From positions 1-51,036 of IMG/VR virus record IMGVR_UViG_3300027969_000142: a DNA stretch of 51,036 nt. The stretch is one strand, 5' to 3'. The notes beneath the pieces are model-generated. The model had not been told where the DNA came from, searched no databases, and saw nothing but the letters and a program-made list of their open reading frames with translations. The position numbers were made by a program, and so were the translations under genes. The stretch is from a virus. Of the stretch, positions 22,487 to 32,700 are shown one piece after another (the first letter of the stretch is position 1; every line of letters starts with the position of its first letter).

Positions 22487-25096
22487 TTAACTCCAAATGG
22501 CCAAATAATTTGCTGCAGGTGTAGACCTCTGTTCTGTATTCTGCACGTATACCCTGATTCTATCAGCGAGATAAGAATATGTGCATCTTATCGAATCATT
22601 ACCGTCGACCCCGCCGGCATAATGAATTACATGTATAGACGGTATGAATGCTATAATATTTCCCATACTTTTTCCTGCTGGGGGGAATACATCAAAAAAG
22701 TTTGCACCATCGTTGAATGATCCGACTTGATTAGTGAATCCCGACGTGCTGTATGACACGCCGGATATGAATGTAGGCAATGTCGGTGGCGTTGAGATGT
22801 CTGCTAGCGTAGCAACTCTACGCCAACCACTCCACTCAGATGTGTTACTAGTGTCATCATTGACTCTGAAATACAATCCCGAAGGAGCGGATTCTTCAGA
22901 ATTCCAATTGAATGCTAACTGTCCAGAATATACTCCACTAGGACCGTTTACAGTCACTCCTCCAAAATATGCGCCTGGAAAATCAGTGCTTGAATAAGCT
23001 GAAAATCCTCTAATTGTTCTTTCTGGAAAACTCTGTGGCCCAGGACTTTGAATTCCATTAGAAAATACATCAAAGTATTTTGCCGACGAAACTACCGTGT
23101 CCACATAAGTTTTATTAGCAACATGGCTGCCCGATGTCGGTGTTGCGGCAGCAGTAATATTGCCCCTAGTAATTAAAACTCCGCCGGCAGCATCTAATTC
23201 GATAATGTCGTCGGCATCATTGTTTACATATAGTCTTAGCCTTTGAGCTTCACCGCCGCCGGAATACATATCAATTCTTCCAACATCACTGCCCCCTCCA
23301 AATTGATCATTTGGCCAGCTTATTACACCGCTGGTAGGCAAACTTAAATTTGCTGATACTGTGCCTGCTGAAAAATTGCCGCTGGCATCACGTGCTACCA
23401 CTTTGCTGGCTGTGTTAGCTGATGTCGCATCTACAGATATTGTCACAGGTACTGTAGAATTAAATAGGTTCACACTACCGCTGGTAGTGCTGTTGACCAT
23501 GTTGATAAAGCTGCCTTTGTTCAACTGCTCTAAGGTCAGTGGTTCCCATGCCGGACCACCGGGTCTAGCTCGTAGAACATAGTTGTCTGCGCCTAGTCCC
23601 AAGAATCCTGTGTTACTTGTACTAGTCTGCACGGGTATAGCACCGAGACCTCCGCCTGCTAGGTTGGTCGCACGTAGAGATAACGTGGCTGAATCAGCAT
23701 TACCGAAAAAATTGTCTGCATAGATATCAGCAAATCTGTATCCTGGAATTCCAAGATTAGTGGTGTTACCACCAATCAACGCAGGCGATTCCGGGCCGCC
23801 CAAACTCAATGATGTTGCAGAGTCTACAAAGTTTATGTCTGGTCCAGTTGGCCCCATGTCAAAATTCAATCTTCCTGTGACTGATCTAATTGTAGGTATA
23901 CTTGAGTCCACCGACAATCTTAACTGACTTCCACTACCCACAAATATACCGCTATCATTCACTGTCAATGAATCTAATGTGCCCACTTGTGTTAGCGCAC
24001 TCAATGTCACGGAGTTGTTAAGACTGTTACCAGTCAATGTTCCGGCACTAGCTGTGACGGTGATGTTAGAAGATCCGTCGAATCCCACACCATTTATAGT
24101 TCTAGTGGTGGCTAATCTTGTGGCCGAGGCTGAATTTCCAGACAACTGTGCGCCAATAAATTGCGTGGCCTGAACAGTATTGAAAGTACTGATTCCGCTA
24201 GTTGCCGTTACATTGCCAGTAAGATCTCCAACAAAATCTGCTGTTATTGTACCTGCTGAAAATCCACCCTGTGAGTTTCTGGCAACTATCTTGCCTATGA
24301 GATTAGCGGACGATGCATCCACATTCCACGTTCTTTCTACCGCACCATTGAAATCTGATCCTAGAATGTAATCACCTTTTTTCAATGTATTGGTGGTGTT
24401 TGCTGTGATTGTGATATCTGACGCAGCTGAAAATGGTACTCCGTTGATTAATCTAGCTGTTGCTAACTGATCAGCCGTGGCAGCATTGCCGGTTATACTA
24501 CCATTGATCTTAGCCGTGCTAGAAAGATTGATTCCTATGAATAGACTGTTGCTGAAACCTGCAACTGGGTTGTTTGTATTGATAGTAAAAGCAGCCGCAG
24601 TGCAGATAGCAAATATCACGTCATTGGTTTCTAAAAATATCACTGGACGAGGATTACCGGTGCTGTCATCCAAGGTCCCTGATCTTGCTTTGGTAGACCC
24701 AAATCCAGTAACAGATTCTGGTCCTATCAATTTCCACTCTGTGCCGGTATATGCAAACAGTTGATTGATAGGAGTCTTAAACCATAGAGCACCGGCGTTG
24801 GTGTTTGTAGGAGCTGTCGGACTTACACTGGCAGATCCTATGGGGTTCCATTGTGCGCCATCATAACTGTACGCGGTGTTGTCTGTGGTGCTGAACCATA
24901 TCTGACCAACTAATGGCCTTGATGGTGGCGAATCGTTGGCAAAATTTTCCAAGAGAAACACAAAATTTTCATTCTGGGTTTCTCCATAGCCCACATAGTT
25001 TCTACCAACCAATCCAAGACTGGTGGTGGTATCCAGGGTGCCGTCTGACAGCACCACCAGTTGTTCACCATTGAACTTGTTAATTACATAGGCCAT
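22487..25096 (-). CDS. Tail fibre-like protein, 869 aa
   Basis: It opens with the shared fibre module (MAYVINKFNGEQLV, LVGRNYVGYGE, GQIWFST, GALWFKT). A long shaft of Gly/Thr/Ser-rich beta repeats follows, with TADFVGDLTGNVTA-type motifs. It has one ANKTYVDTVVSSA element near residue 665. The last 150 residues, from SGLYFRVNDDTSNTSEWSGWRRVATLADI on, form a distinct tip with WSGWRR and several aromatic strands. AGGAG lies 7 bases before the ATG. It is larger than its neighbours and carries no collar domain. Confidence 0.8.
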   Translation of the reverse strand: MAYVINKFNGEQLVVLSDGTLDTTTSLGLVGRNYVGYGETQNENFVFLLENFANDSPPSRPLVGQIWFSTTDNTAYSYDGAQWNPIGSASVSPTAPTNTNAGALWFKTPINQLFAYTGTEWKLIGPESVTGFGSTKARSGTLDDSTGNPRPVIFLETNDVIFAICTAAAFTINTNNPVAGFSNSLFIGINLSSTAKINGSITGNAATADQLATARLINGVPFSAASDITITANTTNTLKKGDYILGSDFNGAVERTWNVDASSANLIGKIVARNSQGGFSAGTITADFVGDLTGNVTATSGISTFNTVQATQFIGAQLSGNSASATRLATTRTINGVGFDGSSNITVTASAGTLTGNSLNNSVTLSALTQVGTLDSLTVNDSGIFVGSGSQLRLSVDSSIPTIRSVTGRLNFDMGPTGPDINFVDSATSLSLGGPESPALIGGNTTNLGIPGYRFADIYADNFFGNADSATLSLRATNLAGGGLGAIPVQTSTSNTGFLGLGADNYVLRARPGGPAWEPLTLEQLNKGSFINMVNSTTSGSVNLFNSTVPVTISVDATSANTASKVVARDASGNFSAGTVSANLSLPTSGVISWPNDQFGGGSDVGRIDMYSGGGEAQRLRLYVNNDADDIIELDAAGGVLITRGNITAAATPTSGSHVANKTYVDTVVSSAKYFDVFSNGIQSPGPQSFPERTIRGFSAYSSTDFPGAYFGGVTVNGPSGVYSGQLAFNWNSEESAPSGLYFRVNDDTSNTSEWSGWRRVATLADISTPPTLPTFISGVSYSTSGFTNQVGSFNDGANFFDVFPPAGKSMGNIIAFIPSIHVIHYAGGVDGNDSIRCTYSYLADRIRVYVQNTEQRSTPAANYLAIWS

Positions 25097-25115
25097 TTAT
25101 GCCGCTCCTAGTTCA

Positions 25116-25484
25116 TTATGGAGGTAATGATAGATCTGACTGCCATGTCCACACTCCTCCAGATATTTGAAATTCTTTGATAATTCTTGTTACCGATACA
25201 CTTGCCGCAGCTATAGTTGCTGTGGGGAAACTGATGTTAGTGATTGCTAGACTACTGGCTCCACCTAGAGTAGTTAGAAATGCCGCTGTGGAAATTGCCG
25301 GTGGCAAAGAATTAATTTCCAAAGACTGCGTATTATTGCTGATTAAGTTACATAAGATCCTAGCATATGTACCTGCTCTATACTCACTCACAGGAGCAAG
25401 ATTATTTAATATATTTGCAATAATGTAAGAATTAGATTTACCGTCAGACAAATCAATAGCAAAAATCAAAGGTCTCGATTCCAC
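25116..25484 (-). CDS. C-terminal fibre domain separated by an in-frame TAA, 122 aa
   Basis: This reading frame is in phase with the gene at 25503 and is separated from it only by TAA at 25503-25505. The junction reads DAAY-stop-EYADNK, where related fibre proteins carry an uninterrupted DAATKxYVDN element followed by a domain like this one (RPLIFAIDLSDG, GTYARIL, VWTWQSDL). The only start in frame near its beginning is GTG at 25484, without a Shine-Dalgarno at proper distance. It is therefore probably the cut-off C-terminus of the upstream gene: a nonsense mutation, a readthrough product or a sequence error. Independent expression is less likely. Confidence 0.65.
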   Translation of the reverse strand: MESRPLIFAIDLSDGKSNSYIIANILNNLAPVSEYRAGTYARILCNLISNNTQSLEINSLPPAISTAAFLTTLGGASSLAITNISFPTATIAAASVSVTRIIKEFQISGGVWTWQSDLSLPP

Positions 25485-25502
25485 TTTGTTATCTGCATAC
25501 TC

Positions 25503-26930
25503 TTAGTAGGCAGCGTCTTGGGCAGATACAGGGTCTTGCATGCCTGTGATTCTAGGCGAACCGATCAGTGCTACGTTTCCAGAACCATCTGGTTCTAATT
25601 CAATGTCAAAATTTGTGCTTACAGTGCTGATTCTATGGTTTTCCAATCTCATCTGAGTGACTGCCGGAGCCCCTGGTCCGATGTTGACTACAGTCTGAGT
25701 ACCGAAAGAACTAACTCCCGGAATACTTGTGATAGCGGATCCTAGACTGTTACCATCTATTACCTTGGTACCACCAATATACACTGCTCGACCAGCAGCT
25801 AAATTCAGTGTCTCGGATATGTCGAGCCAATTACTACTATTGCTGTAGGCTATGGTTTTGTCTGTAGATGCTTTGATAGTGATGCCTGCACCATCGGCTG
25901 TGACGTTTGTAGGGCTAGCAACATTAGCTATGACTATGTTTTTGTCTTCTATTGCAACTGCGGTAGTGTTTATGGTTGTGGTTGTACCTTCAACTGTAAG
26001 ATTGCCATTTACCACTAGATTTCCACCCGTGGCCACTGTACTATCTATGAATCCTGAATATAGACTCACAGTTCTTGTAGATGCATTGATCTCAAAAGCT
26101 GTTTCCTGCGTAATGCCTTTGCGCACACTGAACTGAATGTTCCTATCCGTCGCAGAATTGCTTAATATCACATTTCCAGTGTTGACAAATAAATTTGCCT
26201 GACCGGCTGAACCTACTACCACACCCAAGTCACTGGTAATCTGTAACTGACCATTTATACTGTTAGATGTATCAGTTCGAACATACGTAGTTGCTGGTGC
26301 TCCTCCTAAACTATCACTGTCAGTGCAGGTTGCACGTATTTTAAAGTTTGCCAAAGACCCGGCATTGAATCCAGGTGCAACACTACCCGTAAATCCTATA
26401 ATTTCTATTTTAGGAGTAAAACTGTCTTTGGAAAAAATTCCTAACAGTACACCATTATTGTACAGACTAGTTACTACTCTAGTCTGGTTGAGTGTATCTA
26501 GAATAGTGTCAATTCTAAGTCCACTAATCCCTTGCACACTGCTGTAGGCTGGTGCAAGCAACACAGCAGTAGTACCATCAAAAAAGTATAATTGTTCCCC
26601 AACATTATCATACCAAAGATCGCCTGCAGCCAGCGTAGCTGGTTGAGAGCTCGATACAGTGGCTGAACTTACAGGAACGAAAGTAACACCGTTGTAAACT
26701 TTTAATTTTGCTTGACTAGAGTCATACCATATTTGGCCTTTTATAGGATGTATAGGTGCAGTGATGCTGGAAAAATGCTCTAACATTCTAATGAGATTTT
26801 CGTTGAATGCTTCACCAAATCCGCTGTAATTTTTTCCTATAAGAGTAATATCAGTAGAAAGACTGTCAATCTGTCCGTCTGCCACAGTTGCTACAATTGT
26901 ACCGTCAGTTTTATTAATTTGATATGCCAT
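25503..26930 (-). CDS. Tail fibre-like protein, truncated by in-frame stop, 475 aa
   Basis: The N-terminal 110 residues are the shared fibre module (MAYQINKTDGT, LIGKNYSGFGE, GQIWYDS, GDLWYDN). The middle is a beta-rich shaft that includes VNGNLTVEGTTTTINTTAVAIEDKNIVIAN, a common repeat of phage and marine fibre proteins. The protein ends abruptly in PRITGMQDPVSAQDAAY and then TAA. In related proteins this element normally continues into a YVDN-type helix and a C-terminal domain, and that domain follows here in the same frame. Total length with the downstream part would be about 604 residues, similar to the neighbouring fibre of 600. Confidence 0.75.
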   Translation of the reverse strand: MAYQINKTDGTIVATVADGQIDSLSTDITLIGKNYSGFGEAFNENLIRMLEHFSSITAPIHPIKGQIWYDSSQAKLKVYNGVTFVPVSSATVSSSQPATLAAGDLWYDNVGEQLYFFDGTTAVLLAPAYSSVQGISGLRIDTILDTLNQTRVVTSLYNNGVLLGIFSKDSFTPKIEIIGFTGSVAPGFNAGSLANFKIRATCTDSDSLGGAPATTYVRTDTSNSINGQLQITSDLGVVVGSAGQANLFVNTGNVILSNSATDRNIQFSVRKGITQETAFEINASTRTVSLYSGFIDSTVATGGNLVVNGNLTVEGTTTTINTTAVAIEDKNIVIANVASPTNVTADGAGITIKASTDKTIAYSNSSNWLDISETLNLAAGRAVYIGGTKVIDGNSLGSAITSIPGVSSFGTQTVVNIGPGAPAVTQMRLENHRISTVSTNFDIELEPDGSGNVALIGSPRITGMQDPVSAQDAAY

Positions 26931-26941
26931 ATTTTACTCTG

Positions 26942-29059
26942 TTAAAAAGCTGGTGGTCCTGATCTTATGATATAATTCAATGCCAAGAAAGGATTCATCA
27001 ATCCTACTGGTGTAGCTAATGTCACACCCAAGGGTTTTTTTACTCCGCCACTGTCTTTGAGATATTGCGCTTGTCCAGGGGCTGTTGGCCCAAGTCCGGA
27101 AGTTGCCAATGGATCCAGTGTTGTAGTTAACGCCACTGCCGAATAATCTTGTGTAGAGGTCGACAGAGTATGACTGTGTTCTGGTAAATTTGATAACGCT
27201 AGTGTGATAGAACTTTGTCCTGCTGCTCCGCCAAGAATCGTTGCTTGGACGTCAGGAACACGACCCGCCGTGCCACCTCCTGAATCCACATAACCGCCCG
27301 TTACAATCGGCACGGTGCCTGCATTATCCATGTTGTCTCTGCCAAGTGGAAATCTACCCCTAAGATCAGGAACTCGAAATGTGTTTACTCCTACTAATGC
27401 CGCAGAACCATTATATCCGTTACCGATGATGTCAAACAGATCTGAGAATTTTGCTCGTTCAATTTCTGCTCCGTCACAAAGTAAATAACCGCTAGGAGCA
27501 TTTGCCCCTGCATAAGGTAGAATAGCTCCTATTGGTACTGCTAGATCGCCAAGAAAAACTTCTCTGGTTTGTTTAAGTAGACCAGAACTAGCCAACGTAC
27601 TTTCACTAGGTCTGTAGGTTAAAACAAAATCGCCTTTTTTGCCAATATTAGGTGTGGGGGTATCTTTTCCTGCAATAATGTTCGCAGTAAGAGTGGCATT
27701 AAGAATTTTTGTAGAACTGCCTACTTGGCCGTCAAATTGCACAGCAGGTGAAATAACATCACCTGCTAATTGAAAACTAGTAGTTGTGCTGAGCGCAGTA
27801 GCAGTATTGGCGTTGCCACTGATGTTGCCCTCAAGCACTCCCTGTATGGTGTCTGCTATAATTGTTTTGGCACGTATGTTGTTATAGCGTCGTGTAACGG
27901 TGCCTATATCATATGTGTTAGTGGTTTTTGGAACGATGATATTTGTCTGCAGGGGACCTGTGACGTCAGCGCCATCACCAACAATAATATTTTTAGCGAC
28001 CGCAATGCCGCCTTGTGTAATGATACTGCCATTATTCAAATTGGTACTAGCAGCAGTATTAGTAGTGATAAAGGATCCTGTAATTTTGGCATTGCCTTGT
28101 ATATCCAACACCTCCAGTGGATTACTTTGATTAATACCGATTTTGTCGTCGACGATCCTCAAGATTGTTGCCGGAATACCATTGCGGTTTGTCTGAATAT
28201 CAATAGAACTACCAGCAGATGAGTTATAGATATTACTAGACGTTGCAGTAGCCGATAACTTGAATGTTTCGTCGGCTCCGATTGAAATACCGTTGTTGTT
28301 TTTTATTTTAATTTCAAAATTTGTGGTATTAATTACGTCTGATCTAAGAAATTTGCCTGCTTGTACTTCTACACCAGAAATAGATAGTGCTTCTGCATTT
28401 CTTGCTGTACCATTCAGCACAGGTAAAAACCCTCCCACGAAATTTGCGATTTCGCCCGAAGTAGCAGGAGCACTGATGTTTATACCGGATTTAATAATAT
28501 CAAATCCTGTTATCAAAGTCTTTGGTGTAAAACTGTCTTTACTGAATACAATCACAGGAATGTCAGCAATATAAAATGTGAGAATAAATCTGTCTAAATT
28601 ATCAGCATCGGCAATTTTTTCTATTACCGGTCCGTATCTCAGGCCGCCGACTGAACTCTCAACCGGTCCAACTAATATCCATCTAGTACCTGTAAATATA
28701 CGCAGTTGTTGATTAGTAGTATCTACCCATAGCTCTCCTAGTTTGCTGGTTTCTACTGAAGGTTGACTAACTCCTTTTTGTATTCCGGATGCAGCTTTCC
28801 ATGCAGTATTATCCCATATTTTTAGAGTCTGTGTGCCACCTGTGCTGTCATACCAAAGCTGTCCTTCTACAGGATTTACGGGCTGGTTGGTAGATGCAAA
28901 ATTTTCTAAAAGTGATAAAAAATTCTCTGCGATGATCTGACCGTAACCTGTGACGTTTCTTCCAGGAAATGTCAAGCTGGTGTCTGTGCTAGAAGTATTA
29001 TCAAATACCGTAATTGGACTTTTATTTTCTTTGTCTGTAAAATTAACAATATATGGCAT
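26942..29059 (-). CDS. Tail fibre protein with phage tail collar domain, 705 aa
   Basis: It begins with a divergent form of the fibre module (MPYIVNFTDKEN, FPGRNVTGYGQ, GQLWYDS, GELWVDT). The shaft contains VSNPLEVLDIQGNAKITG-type repeats. From about residue 525 a tail collar domain is clear: AVPIGAILPYAGANAPSGYLLCDG, then FSDLFDIIGNGY and FRVPDLRGRFPLG. This domain is characteristic of T4 gp12 short fibres and many other fibre tips. A C-terminal HSHT-containing segment (NLPEHSHTLST) matches the histidine-rich metal-binding part of such tips. GAGAT precedes the ATG. It is probably a short tail fibre analogue. Confidence 0.87.
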   Translation of the reverse strand: MPYIVNFTDKENKSPITVFDNTSSTDTSLTFPGRNVTGYGQIIAENFLSLLENFASTNQPVNPVEGQLWYDSTGGTQTLKIWDNTAWKAASGIQKGVSQPSVETSKLGELWVDTTNQQLRIFTGTRWILVGPVESSVGGLRYGPVIEKIADADNLDRFILTFYIADIPVIVFSKDSFTPKTLITGFDIIKSGINISAPATSGEIANFVGGFLPVLNGTARNAEALSISGVEVQAGKFLRSDVINTTNFEIKIKNNNGISIGADETFKLSATATSSNIYNSSAGSSIDIQTNRNGIPATILRIVDDKIGINQSNPLEVLDIQGNAKITGSFITTNTAASTNLNNGSIITQGGIAVAKNIIVGDGADVTGPLQTNIIVPKTTNTYDIGTVTRRYNNIRAKTIIADTIQGVLEGNISGNANTATALSTTTSFQLAGDVISPAVQFDGQVGSSTKILNATLTANIIAGKDTPTPNIGKKGDFVLTYRPSESTLASSGLLKQTREVFLGDLAVPIGAILPYAGANAPSGYLLCDGAEIERAKFSDLFDIIGNGYNGSAALVGVNTFRVPDLRGRFPLGRDNMDNAGTVPIVTGGYVDSGGGTAGRVPDVQATILGGAAGQSSITLALSNLPEHSHTLSTSTQDYSAVALTTTLDPLATSGLGPTAPGQAQYLKDSGGVKKPLGVTLATPVGLMNPFLALNYIIRSGPPAF

Positions 29060-29061
29060 GA

Positions 29062-29712
29062 TTATATCTCAGTGAATCCGGTCAAACTCTGCACACGGAT
29101 AGTGTAGTCAATTTGAAGCAGTCTGTTAAGACTTTTCTGCACGGGATGAAATACCACATGTGTGAGTAATTTTCCTTCAGAACCATCTTGGCCAATGCTT
29201 TTTAGTCCTAATTCATCGAACACAAATTCACCATTCATGTCAACACTGTTATCAAATGCTTCTTGTTCTAATGGTTCGCCGTAATCTAACAGGCAGCTGA
29301 TCACAATATCACTGTAAGTTGCGCCGCTGATATGCCTAATTTCCATTTTATTTCTTACAGGATCTTGATTTTCAATAGCGTTTTGATCAACTACTTTTTG
29401 ATAAGTTTGATTATAAAGACTAGAGTTAACACCAATAGTATTTGGTGTAAGGTAAGTTATAAGACCTGTAGGGTCTACAGTGGTTCCACCTGTGCCAAAA
29501 ATCATCTGATATACGGTACCGTATCCTTGATTGCTAAGGCTGTTTACCATAGCTACGCTCATATTTTCATAGTGTATAGCGTTGCGTTTATCAACAAAAA
29601 TTTCTTTTGTTTCAGGATCATGAATTTTGATGTGGCCTTCAAAATTAAATCCTCCTGTTTCATTAGGACGAGATTGTGTGTTTTGAACTGATTGATCTTG
29701 ATTATTTGGCAT
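29062..29712 (-). CDS. Conserved virion structural protein, 216 aa
   Basis: The start at 29712 (MPNNQDQ) is preferred because GAG lies about 7 bases before it and the preceding 20 residues overlap the giant gene; ATGs at 29733 and 29736 are alternatives. The protein has a disordered N-terminus, then GHIKIHDPETKEIFVDKRNAIHYENMS and YQMIFGTGG. Its C-terminal half contains FVFDELGLKS and LLTHVVFHPVQKSLNRLLQIDY. The pattern is one I know from structural proteins of T4-like marine phages placed after the wedge genes. Exact virion position is not known. Confidence 0.8.
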   Translation of the reverse strand: MPNNQDQSVQNTQSRPNETGGFNFEGHIKIHDPETKEIFVDKRNAIHYENMSVAMVNSLSNQGYGTVYQMIFGTGGTTVDPTGLITYLTPNTIGVNSSLYNQTYQKVVDQNAIENQDPVRNKMEIRHISGATYSDIVISCLLDYGEPLEQEAFDNSVDMNGEFVFDELGLKSIGQDGSEGKLLTHVVFHPVQKSLNRLLQIDYTIRVQSLTGFTEI

Positions 29713-29737
29713 TTTTATCTCTTTTTGTTCCATCATG

Positions 29738-29745
29738 TATTTATT
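29738..29745 (-). promoter_or_regulatory. Possible late promoter variant (AATAAATA)
   Basis: AATAAATA on the minus strand ends 25 bases before the ATG at 29712 and contains the TAA stop (29741-29743) of the giant gene. One base differs from TATAAATA. Confidence 0.4.
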
Positions 29746-32700
29746 CAGGTATCGTGGTAGTCTTTTCCACAATGAATTTAGCTATAGGAGTTGCAGTGTC
29801 TAATAAACTTATACCATCTGCTGCTGTGGTATTGCCCCTGGCATGCCAAGTTTGTCCTAGTCGTCTAATCACCGTCACCCTAGTTCCGGCAGGTAAAGCA
29901 GCGGTTAATCTAATTTGTTGTGAAATGCCGTCAACACTGAATTCCGCCTCTTGAGTTTGATCTGCCTCGGGACTTGCTGCTCCGTTGATTTCTAGATAGA
30001 CATCCTGAGGATCTTTTTTCAATCTACGACCACCTGCAAATACTTCTATCTGATCGCAGGGCCCGTGTGTAGAAGGGATAGTATCTCTATACCAATCACC
30101 GATTCTTGTGCCTTTTAAGGGGATGAAATCTAATGGACCGATTAATAATGTGCTACCGTCGCTGGTAAAATCAATCCTCTGCTGATTTTCATTATACGGA
30201 ATAACTTCACCGTACCCAACTTCAGCCAATACTGTGTCTATCGCATAGTTTTCCGCTATGCTTGTTCCTTGCACACCCCTGCGTAGCTGTCCAAGCACAT
30301 TTCCTGTCTTGGTCATATATTCAATTCGCTCACCCCCAATAAACACAATGCCTGGTAAATTTCTAGATACAATTGGCTGGCCTAGTTCACTTGCATCCGA
30401 CACTTCTATAGTGGTATCAAAATATCTTAATGGTTTAGTGAGTTTGCATGATGCTTTTGAAAATCTGTTAAAGTGGAATACATTTAACATGTCTTTGTGT
30501 ATTTCATAAGCCGAAGGCAATTTAAAAATATCATTACCAAAAATTATAATTTTAACTCTGTCCTCGGGTATGGTCACGACATTGAGATATACTACAGCTC
30601 TTGGCAAATTTACAAAATAATCTTTTTCTTGGTGAAGTCTAGTGCCATTTACATATACCCATACATAACTTGCCGAGACAGGAATCTGAGCAAGTTGGTA
30701 ATTAACTTTGCCGCCAGCAGTTTCATCCTGGATAATATTCATAGAAGGATATTCACCAAACCATGTGACAATCACAGAAGGATATGTCGAATCAGACAAT
30801 GTGGAATCACCAGGAAACCCAAAATCAAATTCACTGTCAATTATTATATTATTTCCTTGTATAGAATACTGTGCATTCAAACTGTTTTCAATTTTTATTT
30901 TATCGCCTAATACTAATCTTTCTGGTTTGACTATCAATACCTTGTCGGGACCGTTGAATGTATAATCTATAACAAATACCCTAAGAATATTATTAATGTA
31001 TACTTTGATGTCAGCAGGCAATATACTGCCTCCAGATACAAATGGGTCTGTACCAAGGGTGAACTGATTGTTTGTACCGTCATATATTACATAATTTGTG
31101 TCTGGTCCTATAAGCACTTGTCCATTCACTTCAACTATTGTTGAACCAAGCGATGACCCTCTTGCAAGCTCACTGAATCCATTGAGATCAAAACTACGTG
31201 TGCTGCCTTCATAATAAAAGGTCTGTGTGTTTACCTGAACTAGAGACACCCCCGACGAATCCACATCCGATGATGCTGATAGGCATGCTATTTTAATTAC
31301 ATCACCTAGTTGTGGAGTAACTGCAAATTCAACCAACGTTTTTCCTACGGCATCTATGATTTCAGTGCTGTTGCGAAATCCAACATCAACTTGAGATCCA
31401 TTAAGTGTAACAAATACAGCACTAGTAACATCATACCCTGCATTGGTAAGAAATAATCCAGTTGTACCGTCGGCTACATAATTTTGATAGTCTAGTATAC
31501 CAACACCACCGATCCCTATGCTTAAAATTTCAACCAATTCGCCGTCTGCTGGTGCTGAGATAAAATCTACATTTGCAGCAGTGAAATCTATGGTGTAGTG
31601 TTGTCCAAGAATTTTTGCAGTATTATCTACATAAACAAATATTGAAGAGTTTTCTAACACTGTTTGTCCCACAGCAAATACAGTGTCTTGACCGTTGGCA
31701 GTTGTAATCTTTGATTGTAATGCAGCTGCTCCGGACGGCTTGTTGTTATATACTTTGATAGATACGCTGTCTATCACCTGTCCCGGTATATTTTCTTCAG
31801 GTGCTGGAACATTTTCTTTGTCGATGAATTTTCCACCTGTAATGGCAATTTCTTCTGCAGTTGTGCCTGTGGCTGTAGCATAAGCAGCACTGATGGCTGA
31901 CAACGATCCGCCGCTGAGTTTGGTATCTAAAATATTCTCATCGGTAATTGACACACTGCCATCACTTTCTTCAGGACGGAAAATCAACGTATCTCCATTG
32001 TTTACTAATAGATACTGACCTATTTGAATACCATCAGTGACACCGTTGCCTACGAATGTTGGCATTTCCGCTGCTGAATTAGTGCCTGTGCTTGAATCTA
32101 AAATACTGCTGCCGTCTACACCATACTGAATATAATTTTCATCATCTACCCGTACAGTGATGTTGGTATCTTTGCGTTTGATGTAAATGTTAATTTTCTG
32201 ATCGGCAGCCGGTACATACGGTAATCTCACTGTGAATATTTCCCAGAACGCTTGCCACTCTTCTGATATAGTCGGGATGATTATGTTTCCTGCGGCGTCT
32301 ACGCTGTCTTTCAGTGCTTTGTACAACACCCCATTAACTTCTAGAATTTCATTTTTCAAATATATTACTGTGGAATCTACAAATACCGTAATACCATCTA
32401 CTATGAAATAGTAATCTGCGCTGGCTTCAACTGAATCCCAGCTGTCGGTAAACCACGGCAAGGCATCCCAACCACCAGTGACATCAAATGTTGTGCCTTG
32501 TATTCTCACGCCACCAAAATCAATACCTGTCATTAGTTGGTTCAGTTCTTTTCCTAGCATGCCTGCTTTTGGCGTGTAGATCTGTTGGATCCTGTTTACC
32601 GCATCAAACAATTCTATGTTTTTGTCATATATTACAGTGATTTCATCACCTATCAACGGGGCTTGATTAAACACTAGCTTTCCACGCAGCAATTTGTAAC

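Noticed and set aside
22734-28574. Many plus-strand open frames of 60 to 150 codons opposite the fibre genes.
   Set aside because: They are shadows of minus-strand codon bias; none has a ribosome site or recognisable motif.
20291-29059. Diversity-generating retroelement acting on the fibre genes.
   Set aside because: No reverse transcriptase gene is in the window and no template repeat of a fibre tip was noticed.
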